Shown: positions 33,492 through 44,793 of the stretch, piece after piece | Numbering within the stretch: the first letter of the stretch is position 1 | How the letters are laid out: the number at the start of each line of letters is the position of its first letter | Assembly (NCBI GenBank): GCA_001627335.1 | Contig: LUPK01000052.1 | Coordinates: forward strand, 1 to 52,794 | From: Nocardioides sp. REDSEA-S33_B3 | Lineage (GTDB): Bacteria > Actinomycetota > Actinomycetes > Propionibacteriales > Nocardioidaceae | DNA length: 52,794 bases | Direction: 5' to 3' | The notes under the pieces: model-generated | What the model was told of the DNA's origin: nothing | What the model saw: only the letters and a program-made list of their open reading frames with translations | Database searches by the model: none | Position numbers and translations under genes: made by a program

Positions 33492-35205
33492 CCTGGACCC
33501 GCGCCTCGTCGGCCTCCTGGTCGGTGAGCTTGAGCTGCGACTGCCGCTCGGCCTCGACGCGACGCAGGTAGTGGTCGACCTCCTCGGCGATGCGGGCGTC
33601 GTCCCAGTCGAGGACCTCGGCCATCAGGCGAGCGGCGCGCGGGGCGGCGGCGACGCCGCGGTCGAAGGTCTCGATGGAGATGCGGGTGCGCCTGGTCAGC
33701 ACGTCGTCGAGGTGGAGCGCCCCCTCGTGGGTGACGGCGTAGACGACCTCGGCGGCGAGGTAGTCCTCGGCTCCCTCCAGCGGCAGCGCCAGCTGACGGC
33801 GGGTCTGCACCATGGCGAGCAGGTCGTCGATCTGGCCGCCGTAGCGCGCGAGCAGGTGGTCGATGCGAGCGACGTGCAGTCCCGAGCGACGCGCCAGCAG
33901 CACCCGCTGGTTGGCACGGGTCTCGTAGGACTCCGCCCCCACGAGCGGCACCCGGTCGGTGATGGAGTCTCGGACCGCCCCGTGGCCGGTGGTGCGCAGG
34001 CTGTGGGCGGCGGCGTCGATGGCGTCGCGGGCCATCACGCGGTACGTCGTGTACTTCCCGCCTGCGATCATCACCAGCCCGGGCACGGGCGTGACGACGG
34101 TGTGCTCGCGGGAGATCTTCGAGGTGGGCTCGGACTCGCCGGAGAGCAGCGGTCGCAGGCCGGCGTACACGCCCACGACGTCCTCGTGGTCCAGCGGCTC
34201 GCGGAGGATCTCGTTGACGTGCTCGAGGATGTAGTCAAGGTCGCGGCGGCTGGCCGCGGGGTGGGCCTTGTCGAGGTCCCAGGGGGTGTCGGTGGTGCCG
34301 ATGATCCAGTGGCGGCCCCACGGGATGACGAAGAGCACCGAGGTCTCGGTGCGCACGATGAAGCCGGTCTCGGAGCGGATGCGGTCGCGCGGGACGACGA
34401 TGTGCACGCCCTTGGACGCCTGCACGTGCAGGGCGCCGCGGCCGCCGACCATCTCCTGGATCTCGTCGGTCCACACTCCGGCGGCGTTGACGACGACGCG
34501 GGCGCGGATCTCGAGGTCCTGGTCGTGCTCGAGGTCGCGGGCGGTCACGCCGACGACCCGCTCCCCCTCGCGCAGGAACCCGGTGACCTTCACCCGGGTC
34601 GCGACGTGGGCGCCGTGCTTGGCGGCGGTGCGGGCCACGGCCACGACCATGCGGGCGTCGTCGACCTGGCAGTCGTAGTACCTGATCGCGCCGGTGATCG
34701 ACTCGGCCTTGAAGTCCGGCGCCATCCGCGCGACCTGGCGCCGGGTGAGGTGCCGGTGCATCGGCACGCCCATGTCGTACTTGCCGGCCTTGGCCATGCC
34801 GTCGTACAACGCGAGGCCGGCGCCGACGTAGGCGCGCTCGAGGACGGGCTTGGTCAGCGGGTAGAGGAACGGCACCGGGCTGACCAGGTGCGGGGCGAGG
34901 CGGGTCAGGAGCAGCCCCCGCTCCTGCAGCGCCTCGCGGACCAGGCCGAAGTCCATCATCTCCAGGTAGCGCAGCCCGCCGTGGATGAGCTTGCTGCTGC
35001 GGCTGGAGGTGCCGCTGGCGAGGTCGCGCTGCTCGAGCAGGCCGACGCTCAGACCGCGGGTGACCGCGTCGAGGGCGACACCGGTGCCGGTGATCCCTCC
35101 CCCGACGACCAGCACGTCGAGCTCGTGCTCGCCGGCCTGGCCGGTCATCGCCGCGAGGGCGGCGTCGCGCGCGTCGGGACCGAGGGCTCCGGGCGTGGGA
35201 GTCAT
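33475..35205 (-). CDS. glpD: glycerol-3-phosphate dehydrogenase (FAD-dependent)
   Basis: 576 residues. The FAD motif VLVVGGGITGTGVALDAVTRG is near residue 31. GlpD signatures include SGTSSRSSKLIHGGLRYLEMMDFGLV and GGKYTTYRVMARDAID, followed by the C-terminal GlpD helical cap. It oxidises sn-glycerol-3-phosphate to dihydroxyacetone phosphate at the membrane, feeding electrons to quinone. ATG 35205 has CACACT at -12 to -7. The glycerophosphodiesterase at 5411-6463 could supply substrate; no glpK or glpF is in the window. Confidence 0.96.
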   Translation of the reverse strand: MTPTPGALGPDARDAALAAMTGQAGEHELDVLVVGGGITGTGVALDAVTRGLSVGLLEQRDLASGTSSRSSKLIHGGLRYLEMMDFGLVREALQERGLLLTRLAPHLVSPVPFLYPLTKPVLERAYVGAGLALYDGMAKAGKYDMGVPMHRHLTRRQVARMAPDFKAESITGAIRYYDCQVDDARMVVAVARTAAKHGAHVATRVKVTGFLREGERVVGVTARDLEHDQDLEIRARVVVNAAGVWTDEIQEMVGGRGALHVQASKGVHIVVPRDRIRSETGFIVRTETSVLFVIPWGRHWIIGTTDTPWDLDKAHPAASRRDLDYILEHVNEILREPLDHEDVVGVYAGLRPLLSGESEPTSKISREHTVVTPVPGLVMIAGGKYTTYRVMARDAIDAAAHSLRTTGHGAVRDSITDRVPLVGAESYETRANQRVLLARRSGLHVARIDHLLARYGGQIDDLLAMVQTRRQLALPLEGAEDYLAAEVVYAVTHEGALHLDDVLTRRTRISIETFDRGVAAAPRAARLMAEVLDWDDARIAEEVDHYLRRVEAERQSQLKLTDQEADEARVQVTDLV

Positions 35206-35237
35206 GCGCCCAGTGTGTCAGGTCCGCGGTGCCGGGT

Positions 35238-35423
35238 TCAGCCCCCGAAGCGCGGGGGTCGGTAGGAGCGGCACTCGTCACCCGAGCCGGGGTAGCGGTC
35301 CTTGACCGCGCAGGCGCGGCGCATCTGGTCGCGGGCGTCGACGGGGAGCAGCCACCCCTTGCGCACCGCGCGGTTGGTGGCTTTGCGCAGCTGGCGCTCG
35401 TAGTCGCGGGAGTGCGCGACCAC
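35238..35423 (-). CDS. possible small basic protein of unknown function
   Basis: 61 residues if started at GTG 35423, rich in Arg with two Cys (RRACAVKDRY, GDECRSYRPPRFGG). No family is recognised. The start codon lies inside the left arm of dispersed palindrome copy B. The frame is also open upstream through the palindrome to the rnhA stop codon, in the same phase as rnhA. It may be a real small gene or a displaced 3' fragment. Confidence 0.4.
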   Translation of the reverse strand: MVAHSRDYERQLRKATNRAVRKGWLLPVDARDQMRRACAVKDRYPGSGDECRSYRPPRFGG

Positions 35424-35468
35424 GACGTTCTGCAGGCCAGAGGGTCGGATTCCCTGCAGAACGTCGTG
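35421..35468. repeat. dispersed palindrome, copy B
   Basis: Arms CACGACGTTCTGCAGG / CCTGCAGAACGTCGTG (16 bp, perfect) surround a 16-nt loop unrelated to that of copy A. As in copy A, one mismatch outside the arms is followed by two further paired bases. It lies 27 bp past the rnhA stop. Confidence 0.9.
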
Positions 35469-35495
35469 ATCGAGGACGCCGAGGCGCGCGATGGG

Positions 35496-35993
35496 TCAGG
35501 AAGCCTTGGCCGCCTCGACCGCCTCGGTGAGCCCCTTGGCCGCCAGCCGGTCCGCGCGCTCGTTGCCCTCGTCACCGGCATGGCCCTTGACCCAGTGCCA
35601 GTGCACCTCGTGGCGCTGACAGGCGGCGTCGAGCTCCTGCCACAGGTCGACGTTCTTGACCGGCTGCTTGGCCGAGGTCTTCCACCCGTTGCGCTTCCAG
35701 CCGTTGACCCACGAGGTGATGCCCGAGCGCACGTAGGTGGAGTCGGTGTAGAGCTCCACCCGCACCGGCCGGGTCAGCGCCTTCAACGCCTTGATCGGCG
35801 CGGTCAGCTCCATCCGGTTGTTGGTGGTCTGCCCGGCCTCTCCCCCGCAGAGCTCGAGCTGGTGGCTGCCGATCCGCAGCAGTGCGCCCCAGCCGCCCGG
35901 GCCGGGGTTGGGCACGCAGGCGCCGTCGGTGTGGATGGTGACGGTCTCGGTGCTGTCGGACGGCTCGGTGCTGTCGGGGGACTGCTCGTTCAC
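35496..35993 (-). CDS. rnhA: ribonuclease HI
   Basis: 165 residues. The catalytic acidic residues are visible in order: HTDGAC, MELTA, YTDSTYV and ERADRLA, with the family's GPGGWGALL and [16 protein letters not shown]. It cleaves RNA in RNA-DNA hybrids. The N-terminal ten residues are a short repeat-like [10 protein letters not shown]. The GTG start at 35993 has GAGAAT at -12 to -7; upstream lies a broken nitrilase gene on the same strand. Confidence 0.95.
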   Translation of the reverse strand: MNEQSPDSTEPSDSTETVTIHTDGACVPNPGPGGWGALLRIGSHQLELCGGEAGQTTNNRMELTAPIKALKALTRPVRVELYTDSTYVRSGITSWVNGWKRNGWKTSAKQPVKNVDLWQELDAACQRHEVHWHWVKGHAGDEGNERADRLAAKGLTEAVEAAKAS

Positions 35994-36003
35994 CGGGAGA
36001 TTC

Positions 36004-36379
36004 TCACCCGAGCCGGTCGGCGTGCATCGTCTGGCGCGCCCGGACCTCGGCCAGCAGGTCGAGGTCGATCTCGGCCACGGCCAGCCCGGGCTCGGTGCCG
36101 AGCGCCGCGAGCTCGTGGCCCTCGGGGTCCAGCACGCACGAGCCGCCCGTGATCGGGCGATCACCGCACGTGCCGAGAGCAGCCCCTGCGACGACGAACA
36201 TCCCGTTGTCGAGCGCCCGCGCGGGCAGCGTAGCCGGTGAGGAACGCCTCCGGCAGCACCAGCAGCCGCACGCCCCGGACGCCGGCCTGACGGGTCAGGT
36301 CGGCGGCGAGGGCGACGTTGGCGGCCGGGTCGCCGTTGACAGGCACGGCCTGGCCGGCGGCGACGAGGAGTCGGGTCAC
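36004..36379 (-). pseudogene. carbon-nitrogen hydrolase (nitrilase superfamily), internal deletion and frameshift
   Basis: The N-terminus ([28 protein letters not shown] ... [12 protein letters not shown]) is intact and holds the catalytic Glu. Directly after LTGYAARA the homology jumps, in another frame, to the C-terminal [17 protein letters not shown] ... [14 protein letters not shown]. The 376-nt length is not a multiple of three. About 150 residues containing the catalytic Lys and Cys are missing compared with usual members (about 270 residues). The GTG start overlaps the DUF4386 stop (GTGA), so it was once the third gene of the operon beginning at 38101. Confidence 0.82.
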
Positions 36380-37086
36380 GCAGGGATCCTGGCACGCCCC
36401 CGCCAGACCAGGACCAGCCAGATCGCCAGCGACATCTCGAAGACGACCGACGGGGTGGCCACCACGGCGAGCGCCAGGTCGGCGACCGCCTGGTAGTCGG
36501 TGAGCAGCAGCCGGGCGAGGGTGTCGGCGACGTACGCCGCGCCCGCGACGGGCAGGCCGATCGCGAGCCAGCGCGGCCCACCGCCCAGCCGCATCAGGCG
36601 GCCCAGCAGCGCCAGGTGGACGCCGAACGCCGCCAGTCCGACCACCCAGGTCGTGTCGAACGCGTTGAGGGCGAGGAGCACGAGCTCCTCGTCGTGGTCG
36701 ACCAAGCGCAGCGCTGCGTCCAGGAAGACCAGCGAGACGCCGAGGAAGACGGTGTAGGTCAGGCGGCACCAGGCCGCGAGCAGCGACAGGTCGTGGTGGA
36801 CGCCGCGGAAGAGCACGTGCAGCGCCCAGGCGAGCACGACGTCGACCACGAAGATGAAGAGGAAGGCCGCGGTCCCCAGACGGAACGTCCGCTCCCCCTC
36901 GGCCAGGGCGTCCGCGGTCGCGGCGGCGTCGCCCGGGTGGAGCACCGAGCCGACGGCCAGGAAGTTGGCGAAGATCGCGAGCACGAAGATCGCGGCGTAC
37001 CCGATCGCGGCCGTGCGGGCGGCCGCGCGCAGCGTCGAGGGCTCGCCGGGGGCGGTGGGCGGGGCAGGGGCGGTCAGCGTGGTCAT
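36376..37086 (-). CDS. DUF4386-type membrane protein
   Basis: 236 residues with about six transmembrane helices ([85 protein letters not shown], plus two near the C-terminus). The pattern matches DUF4386, of unknown function. ATG 37086 is preceded by GGAGG at good distance. It lies 40 bp after the quinone-reductase-like gene and before the nitrilase remnant, so it is in the TetR-controlled operon. Confidence 0.85.
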   Translation of the reverse strand: MTTLTAPAPPTAPGEPSTLRAAARTAAIGYAAIFVLAIFANFLAVGSVLHPGDAAATADALAEGERTFRLGTAAFLFIFVVDVVLAWALHVLFRGVHHDLSLLAAWCRLTYTVFLGVSLVFLDAALRLVDHDEELVLLALNAFDTTWVVGLAAFGVHLALLGRLMRLGGGPRWLAIGLPVAGAAYVADTLARLLLTDYQAVADLALAVVATPSVVFEMSLAIWLVLVWRGRARIPA

Positions 37087-37126
37087 GGGTCCTCCAGGGG
37101 GGGGGACGGACGGTCGGGTTGGGACG

Positions 37127-38101
37127 TCAGAGGGTGATGAGGGCCTTGCCGCGGACGTGCCCGTCGGCGAGGTGGTCGAGGGCCTTCGGGGTCTCCTCGA
37201 GCGAGAACGTGCGGTCGACGGCGGGCCGGACCCGACCCGCTGCGGCGTGCTCGACCAGGACCTGCAGGTCCTCGGCTCGCTCGGCGGAGACCAGGCCGGT
37301 GAGGCGCTGGCCGACGAAGGGCGACCAGAGCATCGCCAGCAGCTGGCGGTGGGCGCCCGCGGTCCAGCGGCCGCCGTTCTCGCCGCCGGCGACGACGAGT
37401 GTCCCGTCGCGCACCAGCAGCCGGCGCAGGTCGCGCAGCCGGTGGCTGCCGCCGACGACGAGGACCAGGTCGTAGCGGGTGCCGTCGTCGAGCGGACCAG
37501 CCGCGTAGTCGAGCACCCGGGTGGCGCCGAGGTCGCGGACCAGGTCGGCCTTGGCGGCGCTGGCGACGCCGGTGACCTCCGCGCCCGCGGAGGCGGCCAG
37601 CTGGACGGCGTACGAGCCGACGCCGCCGGACGCCCCGATGACCAGGACCCGGTCACCGGTGCGCACCCCGTCGCCGCGGTGCGCCTTGGCCAGGCCCTGC
37701 AGCGCGGTGAGGCCGGAGATCGGCAGGGCGGCGGAGGCGACCGGGTCCAGTCCCTCGGGAAGCGGCACGAGGCGGGTCACCGGCACCACGGCCAGCTCGG
37801 CGCAGGAGCCGTCGGCGGTGCCGAGCACGCGGTCTCCGACGGCGTACCCCGTGACCCCGGCACCCACGGCCGCGACGGTCCCGGAGACGTCGCGGCCGAC
37901 GACCGGGAAGCGCGGCGAGCGGAGACCGACGTAGGGGCGAGCGACGTAGGGCAGGCCTGTGAGCAGGTGCCACGTGCCGCGGTCCACGGCGGCCGCGGTC
38001 ACGCGGACCAGGACCTCCCCCTCCCCCGGCGTCGGGTCGGGCAGCTGCTGCACCGACAGCTGCTCGGTCCCACCGAACCCGCGCTGGACGACTGCACGCA
38101 T
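37127..38101 (-). CDS. NAD(P)-dependent quinone oxidoreductase / zinc-independent alcohol dehydrogenase family
   Basis: 324 residues, medium-chain dehydrogenase fold. MRAVVQRGFGGTEQLSVQQLPDPTPGEGEVLVRV at the N-terminus and VLVIGASGGVGSYAVQLAASAGAEVTGV (NADPH-binding AxxGxxG) are typical of QOR-like enzymes. Zinc ligands are lacking. It probably reduces a quinone or enone, perhaps a xenobiotic. ATG 38101 has GGAG seven bases upstream. Two palindromic operators lie in the 108-bp gap to the divergent TetR gene, which should repress it. Confidence 0.92.
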   Translation of the reverse strand: MRAVVQRGFGGTEQLSVQQLPDPTPGEGEVLVRVTAAAVDRGTWHLLTGLPYVARPYVGLRSPRFPVVGRDVSGTVAAVGAGVTGYAVGDRVLGTADGSCAELAVVPVTRLVPLPEGLDPVASAALPISGLTALQGLAKAHRGDGVRTGDRVLVIGASGGVGSYAVQLAASAGAEVTGVASAAKADLVRDLGATRVLDYAAGPLDDGTRYDLVLVVGGSHRLRDLRRLLVRDGTLVVAGGENGGRWTAGAHRQLLAMLWSPFVGQRLTGLVSAERAEDLQVLVEHAAAGRVRPAVDRTFSLEETPKALDHLADGHVRGKALITL

Positions 38102-38121
38102 GATCTCGCTCCGTTCGTTGC

Positions 38122-38134
38122 CTTACGTTGTAAG
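38122..38134. promoter_or_regulatory. TetR operator, site 1 (CTTACGTTGTAAG)
   Basis: Inverted repeat CTTAC-3-GTAAG, 21 bp upstream of the quinone-reductase start. Its centre is 33 bp from site 2, three helical turns, so two repressor dimers would lie on one face. Confidence 0.75.
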
Positions 38135-38154
38135 TCTGATGGCACGACGGTAGC

Positions 38155-38167
38155 CTTACGCCGTAAG
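38155..38167. promoter_or_regulatory. TetR operator, site 2 (CTTACGCCGTAAG)
   Basis: Inverted repeat with the same arms as site 1, 43 bp upstream of the TetR start at 38210. The arrangement implies autoregulation plus control of the divergent operon. Confidence 0.75.
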
Positions 38168-38209
38168 TTCGGTCAACCGGCTGTCTGGACAGCCCGACAG
38201 GAGGTGCCC

Positions 38210-38878
38210 GTGCCCGCACGGAAGGACCGCCCCTCGCTCACGCGGGCAGCGGTGGTGGCCGCCGCGCTCGCGGTGGCCGACGAAGACGGGGTCGCGAAGC
38301 TCTCGATGCGAGCGGTCGCGCGACGCCTGGGGGTGGAGGCGATGTCGCTCTACCACCACGTCTCGAACAAGGACGACCTGCTCGACGGGATGGTCGACGC
38401 GGTCCACGAGGAGTTCCACGCCCCCGTCCCCGGCGAGGACTGGGCCGAGCAGATGCGGCTGCGCTCCCGGACCGCGCGCGAGGCGCTCAAGAGGCACCCG
38501 TGGGCGGTGGGGATGATGGACTCACGGCGTACGCCGGGGTGGGCGACCCTCACCCACCACGACGCGGCACTGGGCTGCCTGCTGGAGGCCGGCTTCTCCC
38601 TCGGACTGACCGGGCATGCCTTCGCCCTGCTCGACGCGCACCTCTACGGCTTCCTGCTGCAGGAGCTGGCGCTGCCCTTCGACGGCGGCGGGGCCGAACT
38701 CGAGGAGGTCGCGGCCGGCGTGATGGCGTCGATCCCCGAGGGGACGCTGCCGTGGTTCCGGCGCTTCACCCTCGAGCACGCGCTGCAGCCCGGCTACGAC
38801 TTCGGCGACGAGTTCGACGTCGGGCTGGAGCTGGTGATCGAGGGACTGGCCGCCCGGTTGGCGGCAGAGCAGGCGTGA
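38210..38878 (+). CDS. TetR-family transcriptional regulator
   Basis: 222 residues. The N-terminal HTH (LTRAAVVAAALAVADEDGVAKLSMRAVARRLGVEAMSLYHHVSNKDDLLDGMVDAV) is followed by a TetR_C-type ligand-binding domain (HPWAVGMMDSRRTPGWATLTHHDAALGCLLEAGFSL). GTG 38210 was chosen because GGAGG at 38200-38204 is five bases upstream; the GTG at 38204 overlaps that site. It is divergent from the quinone-reductase operon, with two CTTAC-N3-GTAAG sites between. Confidence 0.93.
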   Translation: MPARKDRPSLTRAAVVAAALAVADEDGVAKLSMRAVARRLGVEAMSLYHHVSNKDDLLDGMVDAVHEEFHAPVPGEDWAEQMRLRSRTAREALKRHPWAVGMMDSRRTPGWATLTHHDAALGCLLEAGFSLGLTGHAFALLDAHLYGFLLQELALPFDGGGAELEEVAAGVMASIPEGTLPWFRRFTLEHALQPGYDFGDEFDVGLELVIEGLAARLAAEQA

Positions 38879-38882
38879 GCCG

Positions 38883-39989
38883 CTACTCGACGACGACCTC
38901 GACGCGCTGGAACTCCTTGCAGTCGGTGTAGCCGGTGGTGGCCATCGACCGCTTGAGCGCACCGATGAGGTTCATCGTGCCGTCGGCGACCCGCGAGGGG
39001 CCGAAGAGGATCTCCTCGATGGTGCCGACGGTGTCGAACTGGACCCGCTGGCCGCGGGGCAGCTCGGGGTGGTGCGCCTCGGTGCCCCAGTGGAAGCCGC
39101 GGCCCGGCGCGTCGGTGGCGCGGGCGAACGGCGAACCGACCATGACCGCGTCGGCGCCGCAGGCGATGGCCTTGGAGATGTCGCCGGAGGTGCCGATCGA
39201 GCCGTCGGCGATGACGTGGACGTAGCGACCGCCGGACTCGTCGAGGTAGTCGCGGCGGGCCGCTGCGACGTCGGCGACCGCCGAGGCCATCGGGACCGCG
39301 ACGCCGAGGACGGTGCGGGTGGTGTGGGCGGCGCCGCCGCCGAAGCCGACCAGCACGCCGGCCGCGCCGGTGCGCATCAGGTGCAGCGCCGCGGTGTGGG
39401 TCGCGCAGCCGCCGACGATGACCGGCACGTCGAGCTCGTAGATGAACTCCTTGAGGTTCAGCGGCTCGGCCTGGCTGGAGACGTGCTCGGCGGAGACGGT
39501 GGTGCCGCGGATGACGAACATGTCGACACCGGCGTCCACGACGGTCTTGGCGAACTCCTTGGTGCGCTGCGGGGACAGCGAGCCGGCCACGGTGACCCCG
39601 GCCTCGCGCATCTGGCGCAGGCGCTCGGTGATCAGCTCGGGCTTGATCGGCTCGGTGTAGATCTCCTGCATCTTGCGCGTCGCATCGGTGCCGGTGAGCC
39701 CGGCGACCTCCTCGAGCAGCGGCTCGGGGTCCTCGTAGCGGGTCCACAGGCCCTCGAGGTTGAGCACGCCGAGACCACCGAAGCGGCCCATCGCGATGGC
39801 CGTGGTCGGCGACATGACCGAGTCCATCGGCGCCGCGATCACGGGCAGGTCGAAGCGGTACGCATCGATCTGCCAGTGCGTGCTGACCTCCTCGGGGTCA
39901 CGCGTGCGCCGCGAGGGCACGATCGCGATGTCGTCGAAGGAGTAGGCACGCCGGGCGCGCTTGGCCTGGCCGATCTGGATCTCGGTCAC
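38883..39989 (-). CDS. guaB3: GuaB3 family IMP dehydrogenase-related protein
   Basis: 368 residues, without the CBS insert of true IMP dehydrogenase. The N-terminus (RRAYSFDDIAIVPSRRTRDPEEVSTHWQID) is diagnostic for the GuaB3 group of actinobacteria. The catalytic-loop position that reads SICTTR in GuaB2 reads AAHTTR here, so the nucleophile Cys appears replaced by His. The role is unsettled and may be regulatory or a variant IMPDH/GMPR activity. It lies 21 bp downstream of guaB2, but GTG 39989 has its own TAACCT at -12 to -7. Confidence 0.92.
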   Translation of the reverse strand: MTEIQIGQAKRARRAYSFDDIAIVPSRRTRDPEEVSTHWQIDAYRFDLPVIAAPMDSVMSPTTAIAMGRFGGLGVLNLEGLWTRYEDPEPLLEEVAGLTGTDATRKMQEIYTEPIKPELITERLRQMREAGVTVAGSLSPQRTKEFAKTVVDAGVDMFVIRGTTVSAEHVSSQAEPLNLKEFIYELDVPVIVGGCATHTAALHLMRTGAAGVLVGFGGGAAHTTRTVLGVAVPMASAVADVAAARRDYLDESGGRYVHVIADGSIGTSGDISKAIACGADAVMVGSPFARATDAPGRGFHWGTEAHHPELPRGQRVQFDTVGTIEEILFGPSRVADGTMNLIGALKRSMATTGYTDCKEFQRVEVVVE

Positions 39990-40010
39990 CCGAGCAGGTT
40001 AGTCGCCGGA

Positions 40011-41522
<1,512 letters not shown>

Positions 41523-41533
41523 CTACGGGCCGC

Positions 41534-42448
41534 TCAGGTCGCGAGCGGCTTCAGGTCGCGCACGGGGACCCGGACGGTCAGCGTGTCCTGGGCCATCCGA
41601 ATGCGGCCGCGCATGCCGGCGGCCATCACCATCGGGAGCACCGCCTGGTTGTCGGCCCGGGTGCGCAGCACGATCTCGGCGGCGCCGAGCATGTGTGCGA
41701 GCCGGGAGGAGTCGATGAGCAGCCGCGTGCCGAAACCGCGACGCTGCCAGGCCGGGTCGACCCGCAGGGTCACCGGCCGCACGTCGGGGTCGTCCTCGAG
41801 CGGCGCCTGGACCGTGGCCAGGCCGACCACGACACCGTCGACGATCGCCGAGACCGTGTCGCCCTCCACGACGTACGACGGCACGGCACCGCCGCCGAGG
41901 CGACGGCCGCCCGTGGAGCTGCCGATCGCGGCGGACTCCTTGGTGCGCTGCAGGACGTCGCTCACCAGGTCGGCCATGGCCGCCCCGCGGGCCCGCTCGA
42001 TGTCGGTGAAGGGTGCGGTGCGGCGTACCTGCACCTGCACGTCGCCGACGGTCATCTCCATGCCGTCCTGGACCGGACCGTGGTCGCCGTCGCGGGGCTC
42101 GGACTCGGCGTCGAAGAGCTGGGCGACGACCTCGGGGAAGCTGGTGGGCCGCGCCAGGATCGTGCGCGCGGCCTGGACGTAGCGGGTCGGCTGGTCGGTC
42201 AGCGCCGCGGCCGAGACCTGCTGGGCGGCCAGGTGGGTCCAGCCCGAGGACTCCACGAGCAGGGCGACCTCGTGCTCGCTCCAGCCGTCGGGGGTCTCCA
42301 TCACGACCTCGTCGGTCACGGCCTCCACGCCCGGGAAGATCTGCAGCCCCCGGATGTCCACTCCACGCTCCGCGCACTGCTGCGCCAGCGCCGCCAGCCC
42401 ACCGGGCCGGTCGGGCAGGCTCGCGCGGACCCTCCACAGCATCGTCAT
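41534..42448 (-). CDS. ACT domain fused to GNAT N-acetyltransferase
   Basis: 304 residues. The N-terminal ACT-like domain (MLWRVRASLPDRPGGLAALAQQCAERGVDIRGLQIFPG) suggests amino-acid sensing. The C-terminal half is a GNAT fold with the acetyl-CoA loop VDPAWQRRGFGTRLL. Such fusions may be ligand-regulated acetyltransferases; the target is unknown. The gene is downstream of groEL and upstream of guaB on the same strand, separated from groEL by a terminator hairpin. Start ATG 42448 or 42442; neither has a clear ribosome binding site. Confidence 0.85.
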   Translation of the reverse strand: MTMLWRVRASLPDRPGGLAALAQQCAERGVDIRGLQIFPGVEAVTDEVVMETPDGWSEHEVALLVESSGWTHLAAQQVSAAALTDQPTRYVQAARTILARPTSFPEVVAQLFDAESEPRDGDHGPVQDGMEMTVGDVQVQVRRTAPFTDIERARGAAMADLVSDVLQRTKESAAIGSSTGGRRLGGGAVPSYVVEGDTVSAIVDGVVVGLATVQAPLEDDPDVRPVTLRVDPAWQRRGFGTRLLIDSSRLAHMLGAAEIVLRTRADNQAVLPMVMAAGMRGRIRMAQDTLTVRVPVRDLKPLAT

Positions 42449-42535
42449 GGCAGGAGTTCATCCCACGCGTGTTGCGGGGTTGTTGCGGTCGCGTGACCTG
42501 GCCCGACCGACTGGCGGCCCGGCCTGTGACGTGCG

Positions 42536-42569
42536 CGACCCCCGCCGGACCGGGGTCCGACGGGGGTCG
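42536..42569 (-). terminator. groEL terminator hairpin
   Basis: 16-bp arms (CGACCCCCGCCGGACC / GGTCCGACGGGGGTCG) with one mismatch and a 2-nt loop, 31 bp past the groEL stop on the minus strand. Confidence 0.75.
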
Positions 42570-42599
42570 TGGTGCGGGTGCTGCGAGTGAGCCGAGGCC

Positions 42600-44231
<1,632 letters not shown>

Positions 44232-44312
44232 TTACAGAGAGTCAGGAAACAGTGCGGGTCGTGCGCCGGCGCCCGCGAGGACACAGGCGCACGACCCGGA
44301 GCTGAGGATGCG

Positions 44313-44609
44313 TCAGCCGACGATCGCGAGGACGTCGCGCGCGGAGAGGATGAGGAACTCGTCCCCGCCGTACTTGACCTCGGTGCCGCCGTACTTGCTG
44401 TAGATGACCTTGTCGCCCACGGAGACGTCCATGGGGATGCGCTCGTCGCCGTCCTCGTTGAAGCGGCCCGGGCCCACGGCCACGACCTCGCCCTCCTGGG
44501 GCTTCTCCTTGGCGGTGTCCGGGATGACCAGGCCGGAGGCGGTGGTCTGCTCGGCGTCGAGCGGCTTGACGACGATCCGGTCCTCGAGGGGCTTGATGTT
44601 GACCGACAC
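44313..44609 (-). CDS. groES: 10-kDa co-chaperonin GroES
   Basis: 98 residues, normal length. It has [43 protein letters not shown] (including the mobile loop) and the C-terminal [20 protein letters not shown]. It caps GroEL during folding. GTG 44609 has GGAGG nine bases upstream. It is the first gene of the groES-groEL operon, behind two CIRCE elements. Confidence 0.98.
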   Translation of the reverse strand: MSVNIKPLEDRIVVKPLDAEQTTASGLVIPDTAKEKPQEGEVVAVGPGRFNEDGDERIPMDVSVGDKVIYSKYGGTEVKYGGDEFLILSARDVLAIVG

Positions 44610-44703
44610 TGTTGTCGACCTCCACTTTCTGCACGGATGGGTTCAGGAACGTGGTGCCTGCTTCCCAGGTACGCCGTCGCGGGGGCCGCACCGGTGGCAA
44701 GCG

Positions 44704-44730
44704 CTGGCACACTCAGGGTGAGAGTGCCAG
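44704..44730. promoter_or_regulatory. CIRCE element 1 (HrcA operator)
   Basis: CTGGCACAC-N9-GAGTGCCAG is a CIRCE-type 9-9-9 inverted repeat with one arm mismatch, about 95 bp upstream of groES. Confidence 0.8.
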
Positions 44731-44738
44731 CACAGAAA

Positions 44739-44765
44739 CTAGCACTCACCCCTAGTGAGTGCCAG
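44739..44765. promoter_or_regulatory. CIRCE element 2 (HrcA operator)
   Basis: CTAGCACTC-N9-GAGTGCCAG is close to the consensus TTAGCACTC-N9-GAGTGCTAA. Site 2 is nearer to the divergent methyltransferase start (44794), which might therefore also respond to HrcA. Confidence 0.88.
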
Positions 44766-44793
44766 AGCCGGTCGCCACTGGCAGGATCGCGGG

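Noticed and set aside
44755..44793. Upstream GTG start at 44755 for the THUMP-like methyltransferase.
   Set aside because: It lies inside CIRCE element 2, lacks a ribosome binding site, and the GTG at 44794 has a fitting -10 hexamer and the family's usual N-terminus.
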